The notes: generated from the sequence alone by a model not told the origin. A stretch of DNA of 33,389 nt from UMGS75 sp964507405 (GCA_964507405.1 CAZDPJ010000014.1:1-33389); one strand, 5' to 3'; counted from the stretch's first letter, positions 19,580 to 27,916 are shown. Numbers and translations: made by a program.

Positions 19580-20734
19580 TTAACGCATCTCCTTTTTTAG
19601 TTCTTCAACTTTATTTAATTTTTCCCAAGGTAAATCTAAATCATTTCTACCAAAATGGCCATATGAGGCAACACTAGAATAAATAGGTCTTCTTAAATCT
19701 AATTGTTCAATAATACCTTTAGGTGTTAAATCAAAATGTTTTCTAATAATATCTATTAATTCATTATCATTATATTTTGATGAATTAAATGTATCAACAC
19801 AAATCGAAATTGGCTCAGCCATACCGATTCCATATGATACTTGAATTTGAAGCTTTTCAGCAAACCCAGCAGCAACCATGTTTTTCGCAATCCATCTTAA
19901 TGCATAACTTGCACTTCGATCAACTTTAGTTGGGTCTTTTCCACTAAATGCACCACCACCATGAGGAGCATAACCACCATATGTATCAACGATGATTTTT
20001 CTTCCCGTAACACCAGAATCTCCTTTTGGTCCACCAATAACAAATCTACCAGTTGGATTTACATAGAATTTAGTATTTTCATCAATTAAATTACTAGGAA
20101 CAATTACATCAATAACTTCTTTTTTAATTATTTCTTTTAAATGTTCAATCGTAACATCTTCATCATGTTGAGTTGATACTAAAATAGTATCAATTCTTAA
20201 TACATTACCAGCTTCATCATATTCTACTGATACTTGGGTTTTACCATCAGGTCTTAATTCTTTTTGATACTTCGTCTTTCTAACTTCCGTTAAACGTCTA
20301 GCAAGTTTATGTGCAAGTGTAATTGGAAGAGGCATATACTCTTCAGTTTCTTTACATGCATAACCAAACATGATACCTTGGTCACCAGCTCCTTCACAAT
20401 CACCAACACCAAGTGCAATATCAGGACTTTGTTCATCTAAAGCAACTAATACCGCTAAGTTTTCAGCATCAAATCCGAATTTACCACGATTATAACCAAT
20501 TCTATCAACAGTTGATCTTACGATTTTTTGAACATCAACATAACCTGTTGTTGTTACTTCTCCCATAACCATAACAAGCCCAGTTGTTACACATACTTCA
20601 CAAGCAACTTTCGATTTAGGGTCTTGTCTTAATAAATCATCTAAGATAGCATCAGCAATTTGGTCACAGATTTTATCAGGATGACCTTCTGTTACTGACT
20701 CTGATGTAAAAATTCTACGATATTTATTTTCCAT
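19580..20734 (-). CDS. metK: S-adenosylmethionine synthetase
   Basis: Makes S-adenosylmethionine from methionine and ATP in the cytoplasm. It is a complete 384-aa protein with the ATP-binding start (TSESVTEGHPDKICDQ), signature 1 GAGDQGIMFGYA, signature 2 GGGAFSGKDPTKVDRS, and the C-terminal domain ending in the usual FGRNDLDLPWEKL. The start at 20734 has AAGGAAGG upstream and lies one base after the rluA-type stop; an in-frame ATG at 20752 has no such site. No SAM riboswitch is seen. It is unusual that metK is followed directly by sugar genes. Its product would serve methyl-transfer and radical SAM enzymes encoded nearby (rsmE, nrdG, mtaB). Confidence 0.97.
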   Translation of the reverse strand: MENKYRRIFTSESVTEGHPDKICDQIADAILDDLLRQDPKSKVACEVCVTTGLVMVMGEVTTTGYVDVQKIVRSTVDRIGYNRGKFGFDAENLAVLVALDEQSPDIALGVGDCEGAGDQGIMFGYACKETEEYMPLPITLAHKLARRLTEVRKTKYQKELRPDGKTQVSVEYDEAGNVLRIDTILVSTQHDEDVTIEHLKEIIKKEVIDVIVPSNLIDENTKFYVNPTGRFVIGGPKGDSGVTGRKIIVDTYGGYAPHGGGAFSGKDPTKVDRSASYALRWIAKNMVAAGFAEKLQIQVSYGIGMAEPISICVDTFNSSKYNDNELIDIIRKHFDLTPKGIIEQLDLRRPIYSSVASYGHFGRNDLDLPWEKLNKVEELKKEMR

Positions 20735-20735
20735 T

Positions 20736-21392
20736 TTATTCCTTCCTTTCATACCATTTAGGGTAATTTATATATTCTAATTTTTCTTTTGTAACAGGAT
20801 CATTAAATTCAATTTTATAAGCATGTAATAAAATATTTTGTTTTATACTTGATCCATATAATGTATCACCAACAAGGGGATGATTAATACTTGATAGTTG
20901 TGCCCTTATTTGATGATGTCGACCTGTTTTTAAATCAATTTCTAAATAAGTGTATTTTTTTTCTAGATTATATCCTAAAACATGATAACTAAGTATTGCT
21001 TCTTTTCCAAGATTAAAATCAACATATGCTTTTAATTGATTTTCATCAAATGATAGCTTTGATTGAAGTATACCATCTTCTAAAACAATTCCTTCAACAA
21101 TGGTAATATAATGTTTTTTAAACTCATGATTTCTAATTTGTTCACAGATTCTACTAGCACCTTTCGATGTTTTACCAAAAACCATTAATCCTGATGTCAT
21201 TCTATCTAACCTGTGAATAAGTCCCAGATAGGCATTTCCTTGTTTATTATATTTTTTTACTAAATATTCTTTTATTAAATCAACCATATTTTCATCATGT
21301 GTAATATCACCCTGAGATAAAACCCCACTTGGTTTAACGGCAACAATAAAATGATTAGTTTCTGCTATTATTTCAAGTTCTTGATAATTCAT
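20736..21392 (-). CDS. RluA-family pseudouridine synthase
   Basis: Converts specific uridines in RNA to pseudouridine. The catalytic motif HRLDRMTSGL (aa 60-69, Asp63 nucleophile) and the KTGRHHQIRAQL segment with HPLVGDTLYG define the family. At 218 aa it is short and lacks an N-terminal S4 domain, like the compact RluA-type paralogues of Firmicutes. The RNA target cannot be told from sequence. The start at 21392 has GGTGAG upstream. The stop is one base before the metK start, so it leads the rluA-metK-GH4-kinase operon. Confidence 0.92.
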   Translation of the reverse strand: MNYQELEIIAETNHFIVAVKPSGVLSQGDITHDENMVDLIKEYLVKKYNKQGNAYLGLIHRLDRMTSGLMVFGKTSKGASRICEQIRNHEFKKHYITIVEGIVLEDGILQSKLSFDENQLKAYVDFNLGKEAILSYHVLGYNLEKKYTYLEIDLKTGRHHQIRAQLSSINHPLVGDTLYGSSIKQNILLHAYKIEFNDPVTKEKLEYINYPKWYERKE

Positions 21393-21560
21393 AATCTCAC
21401 CACTTGTTATACTATTACATTATATTATAACATTTTTTATTTATTTTAGGTCATAAATTACTTAAAAACTTTATTTTAAAAAAATAAAGGATACATTCTT
21501 TAATTCTTCATATTTTATTTTCTTTTTTCTTTAACTTATGAATATTTCCTATCAAAACAG

Positions 21561-21589
21561 TTGAAAAGTTTAACAAAATATGGTATACT
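21561..21589 (+). promoter_or_regulatory. Strong promoter of the double-HTH gene
   Basis: -35 TTGAAA (21561-21566), 17-nt spacer, TGG extension and -10 TATACT (21584-21589) on the plus strand. The expected transcript start is near 21596, about 22 bases before the chosen ATG. Confidence 0.8.
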
Positions 21590-21617
21590 AATTAAAGATG
21601 AAAGGATGAGTGTACTT

Positions 21618-22136
21618 ATGCCTACAAAACCTAAGAAAATGGTTGAAGTAATCAACCCAGATGGTACTGTTTCCTTAGTGGAAGAAAAACCATTAAGAAA
21701 ATTATCAAAAATTGAACGTAAAAAATTAAGAGTAATCACTAAATTAATTGATGGTGAAATCAACGGCACTCAAGCAGCAAAGAAATTAGGTATTACTACT
21801 CGTCAAGTAAGAAACCTAAAACGTCAAGTACTTGAAGAAGGTCGTGAAGGAGTTGTACATAAAAATAAGAATTATAAGCCTTATAATACTTATGATACTG
21901 AAATTAGCACTTTTGTATGTAAACTATACCGTAAAGAATTTAGAGGAACTAACTTTAGTGAATTTGCGCGTATTGTTCAAGCTCAATATGGTGTTCAAGC
22001 AAGTCGTAGTACCATATATAATTTCTTAAGACGTGGACGTATTCGTTCCCCTCAAAGAAAAACTAAAAAGAAAAAAGTGGTAGTAGAAAATGCAACTACA
22101 CCTACTACAGATGCAACTAAAAAAACTAGTAAATAA
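21618..22136 (+). CDS. Stand-alone double helix-turn-helix protein, related to ISNCY-type transposase N-termini
   Basis: A 172-aa basic DNA-binding protein. The first HTH (about aa 42-70: NGTQAAKKLGITTRQVRNLK) is followed by a second winged-HTH-like segment (about 93-135: FSEFARIVQAQYGVQASRST, ending IYNFLRRGRIRSPQ) and a Lys-rich, Thr-rich tail. The layout matches the N-terminal DNA-binding half of ISNCY/ISDol1-like transposases, but the catalytic DDE domain is absent and the gene ends in its own terminator, so it is not a simple truncation by a stop. The start at 21618 is preferred: AAAGGATGAG precedes it and an upstream ATG at 21606 sits on the ribosome site. Arginine is mostly CGT, unlike the AGA-rich neighbours, which suggests high expression. 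Its role is unknown; a domesticated regulator or nucleoid protein is inferred. Confidence 0.8.
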   Translation: MPTKPKKMVEVINPDGTVSLVEEKPLRKLSKIERKKLRVITKLIDGEINGTQAAKKLGITTRQVRNLKRQVLEEGREGVVHKNKNYKPYNTYDTEISTFVCKLYRKEFRGTNFSEFARIVQAQYGVQASRSTIYNFLRRGRIRSPQRKTKKKKVVVENATTPTTDATKKTSK

Positions 22137-22162
22137 GAGCCTTAATTAGGTTCTTTTTTTTT
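22135..22162 (+). terminator. Terminator of the double-HTH gene
   Basis: An 8-bp stem with one G-U pair (22135-22142 with 22148-22155), 5-nt loop, followed by a run of T to 22162. It overlaps the stop codon region. Confidence 0.8.
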
Positions 22163-22167
22163 GATTA

Positions 22168-22176
22168 TGATATAAT
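22168..22176 (+). promoter_or_regulatory. Extended -10 promoter of ispG-nrdG
   Basis: TGATATAAT (TATAAT at 22171-22176) lies 26 bases upstream of the ispG start. The -35 region falls in the preceding terminator and is not recognisable. Confidence 0.55.
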
Positions 22177-22201
22177 ATTATTTGAAAGAGGTACTAACAT
22201 T

Positions 22202-23266
22202 ATGTACAAAAATAAATTAGAAATTAAATGTGGAAACGTTATAATTGGTGGATCCAACCATATTGTGATTCAGTCAATGACTAATACCAAAACCAAAGAT
22301 ATTAAAGCAACTATTAACCAAATTAAATCCCTTGAAAAAGAAGGATGTGAAATAGTTCGAGTTGCAATCACTGATATAGAAGATGCCAAAGCAATAAAAG
22401 AAATTAAAAAGGATATTTCCATTCCTATTGTTGCGGACATCCATTTTGATTATAAACTTGCCCTTGAAGCAATAAATGCAGGTGCAGATAAAATTAGAAT
22501 TAATCCTGGCAATATAAAAGACGAAGAAAAAATTAAGGAAATAGTTCTACTTGCTAAAGAAAAACAAATACCAATTAGAATTGGAATAAATAGTGGTTCG
22601 ATTGAACCAGAATTATTAACTAAATATCATGGTCCAACTATTGATGCTATGCTTGAAAGCATGGATAAATCTATAAAATTATTAGAAAGTTTTGACTTTC
22701 ATGATATTGTTTTAAGTATTAAAGCAACTAATATTTTTGATACAATTAAAGTAAATGAAGAGTTATATAAAAGATATAACTATCCTATTCATATAGGATT
22801 AACTGAATCTGGTACCGTTAAAGCTGGAACTATTAGGTCTAGTTATGTCCTTGGTACTTTATTAAATCAAGGTATTGGAAATACGATTAGAGTATCTCTT
22901 CACGGAAATCCCGTAAATGAAATAGGGGTTGCAAAAGAAATTCTTTCAATGTTTAACTTGTATCAATCACCTACTCTAATTGTATGCCCAACCTGTGGAA
23001 GATGCGAATATAATATGACCCAGATTGTAAATGAAATTGAAGAATTTATTAAAAACATCAAAAAACAAGTAAAAATTGCAATAATGGGATGCGTGGTAAA
23101 TGGACCAGGTGAAGCAAGAGAAGCAGACTTAGGTATTGCGGGGGGAAAAGGATGTGCAGTACTATTTAAAAAAGGAGAAATTATTAAAAAGATTGATGAA
23201 AACAAAATTGTTGAAGTCTTAAAACAAGAAATCCTTAAACTTATAGGTGAAGAAAATGAAAACTGA
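22202..23266 (+). CDS. ispG: 4-hydroxy-3-methylbut-2-enyl diphosphate synthase (IspG/GcpE)
   Basis: Penultimate enzyme of the MEP isoprenoid pathway; it converts methylerythritol cyclodiphosphate to HMBPP using a [4Fe-4S] cluster. At 354 aa it is the compact bacterial form: an N-terminal TIM barrel (VIQSMTNT, VADIHFDYKLAL, IRINPGN) and a C-terminal cluster domain. Cluster ligands are Cys262, Cys265, Cys297 and Glu304, in CPTCGRC and MGCVVNGPGEA, with the same 32-residue spacing as in E. coli. The start at 22202 has AGAGGT upstream. It overlaps nrdG by 11 bases, so the two oxygen-sensitive Fe-S enzymes are translationally coupled. Confidence 0.96.
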   Translation: MYKNKLEIKCGNVIIGGSNHIVIQSMTNTKTKDIKATINQIKSLEKEGCEIVRVAITDIEDAKAIKEIKKDISIPIVADIHFDYKLALEAINAGADKIRINPGNIKDEEKIKEIVLLAKEKQIPIRIGINSGSIEPELLTKYHGPTIDAMLESMDKSIKLLESFDFHDIVLSIKATNIFDTIKVNEELYKRYNYPIHIGLTESGTVKAGTIRSSYVLGTLLNQGIGNTIRVSLHGNPVNEIGVAKEILSMFNLYQSPTLIVCPTCGRCEYNMTQIVNEIEEFIKNIKKQVKIAIMGCVVNGPGEAREADLGIAGGKGCAVLFKKGEIIKKIDENKIVEVLKQEILKLIGEENEN

Positions 23267-23960
23267 ATTTTTTGGAATGGAAAAAGTATCACTTGTTGAT
23301 GCTGAAGGATATATTGTTTGTACTCTTTTTTCAAATAATTGTAATTTCAGATGTCCTTTTTGTCATAATGCTCCCCTAATATTAAATAATCTTACTACTC
23401 CCCTTGACTTTAATGAAATAATGAATTACCTATCATTAAGAAAAAATGTTCTAGATGGTGTATGTATTAGTGGTGGTGAACCTACATTAATGACTGACTT
23501 AAAAGAAAAAATTAAAAAAATTAAAGAATTAGGTTTATTTGTAAAGCTTGATACCAATGGAAGTAACCCTGAAATGTTAGAAAGTTTAATAAAAGAAAAT
23601 CTAATTGACTATGTTGCTATGGATATCAAAAATAACTTAGATGATTATCCGAAAACCATTGGTTTAGAAAATAATTGCAAAAAATTAATCGAAAATGTAG
23701 TTAAGAGTATGAATATCTTAAAATCAAGTTCAATTAAATATGAATTTAGAACTACGTTAGTCAAAGAATTTCATGATGAAAAAGCAATTAAAAAATTAGG
23801 TCTTTTATTAGACGGGGCACCAATATTATATTTACAACACTTTATATCAAGAGAATCTTGTCTTAATCCATCATTACATGAAGTGCCAAAAAAAAAGGCT
23901 CTGGAATACCAGAACCTTCTAAAAACAAATGTTAAGATCGTTAAATTAAGAGGTTATTGA
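23256..23960 (+). CDS. nrdG: Anaerobic ribonucleotide reductase activating enzyme (radical SAM, NrdG)
   Basis: Radical SAM enzyme that installs the glycyl radical on NrdD. The 234-aa protein has the cluster motif CNFRCPFC (Cys29, 33, 36; CxxxCxxC), the SAM-binding ISGGEP (aa 71-76) and LDTNGSNPE. The longer, later-type NrdG with substrate-like regions is recalled from TIGR02495-like proteins. The start at 23256 is chosen because AGGTGA lies six bases upstream; an earlier GTG at 23247 is in frame. It overlaps ispG by 11 bases. It converges on trxB, whose stop overlaps its own by seven bases. It is not in an operon with nrdD, which is on the opposite strand 0.9 kb away. Confidence 0.92.
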   Translation: MKTEFFGMEKVSLVDAEGYIVCTLFSNNCNFRCPFCHNAPLILNNLTTPLDFNEIMNYLSLRKNVLDGVCISGGEPTLMTDLKEKIKKIKELGLFVKLDTNGSNPEMLESLIKENLIDYVAMDIKNNLDDYPKTIGLENNCKKLIENVVKSMNILKSSSIKYEFRTTLVKEFHDEKAIKKLGLLLDGAPILYLQHFISRESCLNPSLHEVPKKKALEYQNLLKTNVKIVKLRGY

Positions 23961-24871
23961 TTTAAATAGTTAATTGCTTCGATTGCTGCAACGGCTCCAT
24001 CTGAGATTGCGGTTGTAACTTGTCTTACTTTCTTAACTCGACAGTCACCAGCAATAAATAAGCCTAATGTTTTTGTTAACACATTATCATTTGTAATAAC
24101 ATATCCAACCTTGTCGATATCGGCAAGGTTTTTTATGATATCATTATCAGGTTGTTGACCAATAGCAATAAAACAACCATCTACTTTTAATTTAAATTCA
24201 TCATGTGTTAATAAATTTTCAAATACAAGTTCTTCTATTTTATCATGTCCAACAATATTTTTCAAGGATATACAATTGATAACATCGATATTTCTTTTAT
24301 TATTTAACCTATCAACTAAAACCTCATCACCAAAAAACTTATCAAATAATGTACATACATATACTTTTTCACAAATAGTACTTAATTCTAATGAATATTG
24401 TAGGGCTGAGTTGCCATCACCAATAACCGCAACAACGTCATCCCTAAAAAAGGCGCCATCACAAGTTGCACAATAAGATAAACCTTTACTTAACCAACTT
24501 GCTTCGTTTGGAATCCCAATTTTTTTATGTTTGGAACCCGTCGCAACAATTACACTATATGCATAATAAGTATTATAATCAGTCGTAATATTAAAGATAT
24601 TACCTTCTTTATTTATTTTTTCTACTTTTTCAAGTTCAAAATCAACACCCATATCCATGATTTGATCAAACATTCGATTGGCAAGTTCTTCACCTGAAAT
24701 ACTTGTAATTGATGGATAATTCTCGATTTTTGGTGCTTGTGCCATTTGTCCACCAATTGATTCTTTTTCTAAAATAAGAACATCTTTATTATTTCTTTTA
24801 GCATAAAGAGCGGCAGACATTCCTGCAGGACCTGCACCTACAATTATAATATCATATATTTTATTTTCCAT
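23954..24871 (-). CDS. trxB: Thioredoxin reductase
   Basis: NADPH-dependent flavoprotein that reduces thioredoxin-like proteins in the cytoplasm. At 305 aa it has the usual length: FAD-binding GAGPAG (aa 12-17), redox-active CATC (134-137, in SYCATCDGAFF), NADPH-binding GDGNSA (151-156) and the C-terminal FAD motif FIAGDCR. The start at 24871 (ATG) lies within the end of nrdD; the longer frame opens only at a TTG. The overlap with nrdD, which carries a fused redoxin domain, points to TrxB as the electron donor for that domain. This is inferred from context. Confidence 0.95.
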   Translation of the reverse strand: MENKIYDIIIVGAGPAGMSAALYAKRNNKDVLILEKESIGGQMAQAPKIENYPSITSISGEELANRMFDQIMDMGVDFELEKVEKINKEGNIFNITTDYNTYYAYSVIVATGSKHKKIGIPNEASWLSKGLSYCATCDGAFFRDDVVAVIGDGNSALQYSLELSTICEKVYVCTLFDKFFGDEVLVDRLNNKRNIDVINCISLKNIVGHDKIEELVFENLLTHDEFKLKVDGCFIAIGQQPDNDIIKNLADIDKVGYVITNDNVLTKTLGLFIAGDCRVKKVRQVTTAISDGAVAAIEAINYLNQ

Positions 24872-27230
24872 ATTCTTCCACAAATCGTTTAATTAAACTA
24901 ACATTGTCATATATTTCATATTCATCATTATGAGGAACAAGCATTGTTGGTGCTTTATGAATATTATAAGCAGTCGCCATTTCTTTATTTTCTTCAGCAT
25001 CAATTGAAACATATTTAATATTAGCTTTATCTAATAACATTTTAGCCATTTTACAATTAGGACAAGTCTTTGTTGTAAATAATAATATTTCATTATTTGG
25101 TTCTGTTTTTTGTTTTTCTTCACATTTTTCATTTTTAACTACTTCATGAGTTAAATGAGATGATGCAATATCATATGTTTTACGATTTTTAAATTCTTCA
25201 CTCTTACCATCATTCCAGTTTTGAACAGGACGATAATAACCAGTTATTCTACTATATACTTCTGTTTTTCTACCACATTCAGGACACTTATATACTTCAC
25301 CTACAATATAACCATGATTTTGACATACAGAGTAAGTTGGAGATAATGTATAATATGGTAGGCGATAATTTTCAGCAATCTTTCTAACAAGTTTAGCACT
25401 TGCTTCCCATGAAGGTAATTTTTGACCTAGGAATACATGGAAAACAGTACCTGATGTATATAGGGTTTGAAGTTCATCTTGAATATCAAGTGCAGCAAAT
25501 ACATCTTCAGTATAACCAACTGGTAAATGGGAACTATTAGTATAATAAGGAGTATTACCTTTTTCTGTTGCTGTAATGATATTAGGGAAATGTTTACGGT
25601 CATGTTTAGCAAGACGATATGCTGTAGATTCAGCAGGAGTTGCTTCTAGATTATATAAATCACCATATTCTTCTTGATAATCAGAAAGTTTTTCTCTCAT
25701 AAAGTTCAAAGTCTTTTTAGTAAATTCTTGAGCTTCTTTATGAGTTAAATCACATGCAATCCATTTCGCATTAAGACATGCTTCATTCATACCAACAAGT
25801 CCAATTGTAGAGAAATGATTATCAAATGAACCTAAATATCTCTTTGTATATGGATATAAGCCTTCATTTAATAACTTCGTAATAACATTACGTTTAATTT
25901 TTAATGATCTTGCGGCGATATCCATCATCTTTGATAATCTTTCAAAGAATTCATCTTCATTCTTTGATAAATAAGCAATTCTAGGCATATTGATTGTAAC
26001 AACACCAACTGAACCAGTACTTTCACCACTACCAAAGAATCCACCAGACTTCTTTCTTAATTCACGTAAATCAAGACGAAGACGACAACACATACTTCTT
26101 ACATCACTTGGTTCCATATCACTATTAATATAGTTAGAGAAATATGGAGTACCATATTTTGCGGTCATTTCAAATAATAAACGATTGTTTTCTGTAGGTG
26201 ACCAATCAAAGTCACGGGTAATTGAATATGTAGGAATTGGATATTGGAATCCACGTCCATTTGCGTCTCCTTCAATCATAATTTCAATAAAGGCCTTATT
26301 TACCATAGCCATTTCTTTAACACAATCTTTATATTTAAAGTCTTGTTCAACACCACCAACAATAGCATTAAGTTCTGCTAAATCATTAGGAACCGTCCAG
26401 TCTAATGTAATATTAGTAAATGGAGCTTGTGTACCCCATCTACTAGGTGTATTAACACCATAAATAAATGATTGAATACATTGTTTTACTTCTTTATAAC
26501 TTAAATTATCTTTCTTAACAAATGGTGCAAGATACGTATCAAATGATGAGAAAGCTTGAGCTCCAGCCCATTCATTTTGCATTATACCTAAAAAGTTAGT
26601 CATTTGATTACATAAAGTTGAAAGATGAGATGCAGGTGAAGATGTAATCTTACCAGGTACACCACCTAATCCTTCAGTAATTAATTGTTTTAATGACCAT
26701 CCAGCACAATATCCAGTAAGCATTGATAAATCATGAATATGGATATCAGCATTACGATGAGCATCACCAATTTCATTATCATAAATTTCAGATAACCAAT
26801 AATTTGCTGTTATAGCACCTGAATTAGAAAGGATTAAACCACCAACTGAATATGTAACAGTCGAGTTTTCTTTTACACGCCAGTCATTAATTTTTAAATA
26901 ATTATTTACTACATCTTTATAGTCTAGAATAGTAGACTTAATATTTCTCATTTTTTCATGTTGTTTACGATATAAAATATAAGCTTTTGCCACATCAGCA
27001 TAACTAGCCTCAATTAAAACAACTTCCACACTATCTTGTATATCTTCAACAGAAATTATATTTTTAACTACTTTTGAATTAAAGTCAGCCGTAACTCTTA
27101 ATGAAAGTAGTTCAATAATATCTTGATTATAGTTTTTATTAACAGCATCAAATGCTTTAGCTAAAGCACTTTCTATTTTATGGATGTCAAACTCAACAAT
27201 TTTTCCATCTCTTTTTTTAACATTTAACAT
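24861..27230 (-). CDS. nrdD: Anaerobic ribonucleoside-triphosphate reductase with fused C-terminal redoxin
   Basis: Class III glycyl-radical enzyme that makes deoxynucleotides from NTPs. At 789 aa it is longer than a plain NrdD. Order: ATP-cone allosteric domain (aa 1-95), ten-stranded barrel catalytic core, zinc site CQNH...CPECG, glycyl-radical segment RITGYYRPVQNWNDG (Gly664 the likely radical site), a short linker, then a ~78-residue glutaredoxin/NrdH-like domain (712-789) with active-site CPNC (Cys723, Cys726) and a cis-Pro loop (KAPTMLVP). Redoxin-dependent NrdD subtypes are known; here the donor appears to be built in. AGGAGG precedes the start at 27230. trxB overlaps its end; nrdG lies beyond trxB on the other strand. 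Confidence 0.95.
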   Translation of the reverse strand: MLNVKKRDGKIVEFDIHKIESALAKAFDAVNKNYNQDIIELLSLRVTADFNSKVVKNIISVEDIQDSVEVVLIEASYADVAKAYILYRKQHEKMRNIKSTILDYKDVVNNYLKINDWRVKENSTVTYSVGGLILSNSGAITANYWLSEIYDNEIGDAHRNADIHIHDLSMLTGYCAGWSLKQLITEGLGGVPGKITSSPASHLSTLCNQMTNFLGIMQNEWAGAQAFSSFDTYLAPFVKKDNLSYKEVKQCIQSFIYGVNTPSRWGTQAPFTNITLDWTVPNDLAELNAIVGGVEQDFKYKDCVKEMAMVNKAFIEIMIEGDANGRGFQYPIPTYSITRDFDWSPTENNRLLFEMTAKYGTPYFSNYINSDMEPSDVRSMCCRLRLDLRELRKKSGGFFGSGESTGSVGVVTINMPRIAYLSKNEDEFFERLSKMMDIAARSLKIKRNVITKLLNEGLYPYTKRYLGSFDNHFSTIGLVGMNEACLNAKWIACDLTHKEAQEFTKKTLNFMREKLSDYQEEYGDLYNLEATPAESTAYRLAKHDRKHFPNIITATEKGNTPYYTNSSHLPVGYTEDVFAALDIQDELQTLYTSGTVFHVFLGQKLPSWEASAKLVRKIAENYRLPYYTLSPTYSVCQNHGYIVGEVYKCPECGRKTEVYSRITGYYRPVQNWNDGKSEEFKNRKTYDIASSHLTHEVVKNEKCEEKQKTEPNNEILLFTTKTCPNCKMAKMLLDKANIKYVSIDAEENKEMATAYNIHKAPTMLVPHNDEYEIYDNVSLIKRFVEEYGK

Positions 27231-27257
27231 ACGTCTAATCCTCCTATAAAAAACAAT

Positions 27258-27283
27258 ACGAGAAAATTATTCATTTTTCTCGT
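27258..27283 (-). promoter_or_regulatory. Leader hairpin before nrdD (possible attenuator)
   Basis: A perfect 9-bp stem (27258-27266 with 27275-27283, arms ACGAGAAAA/TTTTCTCGT, 8-nt loop) lies between the nrdD promoter and its ribosome site. On the minus strand it is followed by ATTGTTTTTTAT, so it could act as a terminator or attenuator in the leader. On the plus strand it is also followed by T7, but no plus-strand gene ends there. Confidence 0.5.
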
Positions 27284-27297
27284 TTTTTTGTACAAAA

Positions 27298-27325
27298 ATT
27301 ATATCATAAAATAAAAAATTATCAA
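27298..27325 (-). promoter_or_regulatory. Promoter of nrdD-trxB
   Basis: -35 TTGATA (27320-27325), 16-nt spacer, TGA extension and -10 TATAAT (27298-27303) on the minus strand. The expected start near 27291 gives a leader of about 60 bases that contains the hairpin. Confidence 0.7.
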
Positions 27326-27365
27326 ATAATTTTACCCTTTTTTTTATAAAACATTTAAATAAAAT

Positions 27366-27396
27366 AAAAAGGTAAGAATTTTCATTTATTCTTACC
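27366..27396 (-). terminator. Terminator of the zinc-ribbon gene cluster
   Basis: A 9-bp stem GGTAAGAAT/ATTCTTACC (27371-27379 with 27388-27396), 8-nt loop, followed by TTTTTATTTT on the minus strand, 12 bases after the stop of the last zinc-ribbon gene. Confidence 0.8.
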
Positions 27397-27408
27397 CAAA
27401 TTTTATAA

Positions 27409-27894
27409 TTATTTCATTAAAAATATTTTTATAAACTCCATTGATCCATTAGGAGTTCCATCATTTGTACCAAAAAAAATAGAAAAAGAAATTGTATAGA
27501 ATATAATACCAATTACAAAACCAATGATTGAGAATACTAAACCTTTATTTGCTTTACTTCTATATTCTTCATCTTTAGTTTTCTTTCCTAATATAGCAAA
27601 AACAATACCAGGTTCACAAACTGAAAGGGCAACACTTGAAAATACAAATGTGAAGGAACAAATAAAGCCAATTAAACCTAAAATAAAACTTACTTTAGCA
27701 AATGCTTTCCAGCACTTAGGTTCAGTTTGAACAGGTTCAGCATTATAATCTACCGTACCAGTAGAATATACAGTTTCATTTACTTCTTCTACATGTTCAA
27801 CATTTTCGACCACATCTTCTAATGGTGAACCACATTCACCACAAAATCTAGTTCCATCTGGACTTACTTTACCACAATGTTTACAAAAAACCAT
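27409..27894 (-). CDS. Zinc-ribbon membrane protein (DUF4190-like)
   Basis: A 161-aa protein of unknown function: an N-terminal zinc ribbon (FCKHCGK..RFCGECG; Cys4, 7, 18, 21), an acidic linker (about 25-55), then hydrophobic helices in the arrangement FILGLIGFICS ... GIVFAILGKKTKDEEYRSKA NKGLVFSIIGFVIG, which resembles DUF4190. The ribbon would face the cytoplasm. AAGGAGG precedes the ATG. It is the third of three tandem paralogues and ends at a good terminator. Confidence 0.8.
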   Translation of the reverse strand: MVFCKHCGKVSPDGTRFCGECGSPLEDVVENVEHVEEVNETVYSTGTVDYNAEPVQTEPKCWKAFAKVSFILGLIGFICSFTFVFSSVALSVCEPGIVFAILGKKTKDEEYRSKANKGLVFSIIGFVIGIIFYTISFSIFFGTNDGTPNGSMEFIKIFLMK

Positions 27895-27916
27895 TTTTAA
27901 TTCCTCCTTAAACTTA

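Noticed and set aside
19580..20760. Possible SAM riboswitch near metK
   Set aside because: metK follows the rluA-type gene by one base and no structured leader exists there or in the short region upstream of rluA.
21618..22136. Active insertion sequence
   Set aside because: The DDE domain is missing, no terminal inverted repeats or target duplications are visible, and the gene has its own promoter and terminator.
24871..24883. Longer trxB frame starting at TTG 24883; likewise mtaB at TTG 32447 and rsmE at 33210
   Set aside because: ATG codons downstream have better-placed ribosome sites or, for rsmE, the longer frame would cross the promoter.
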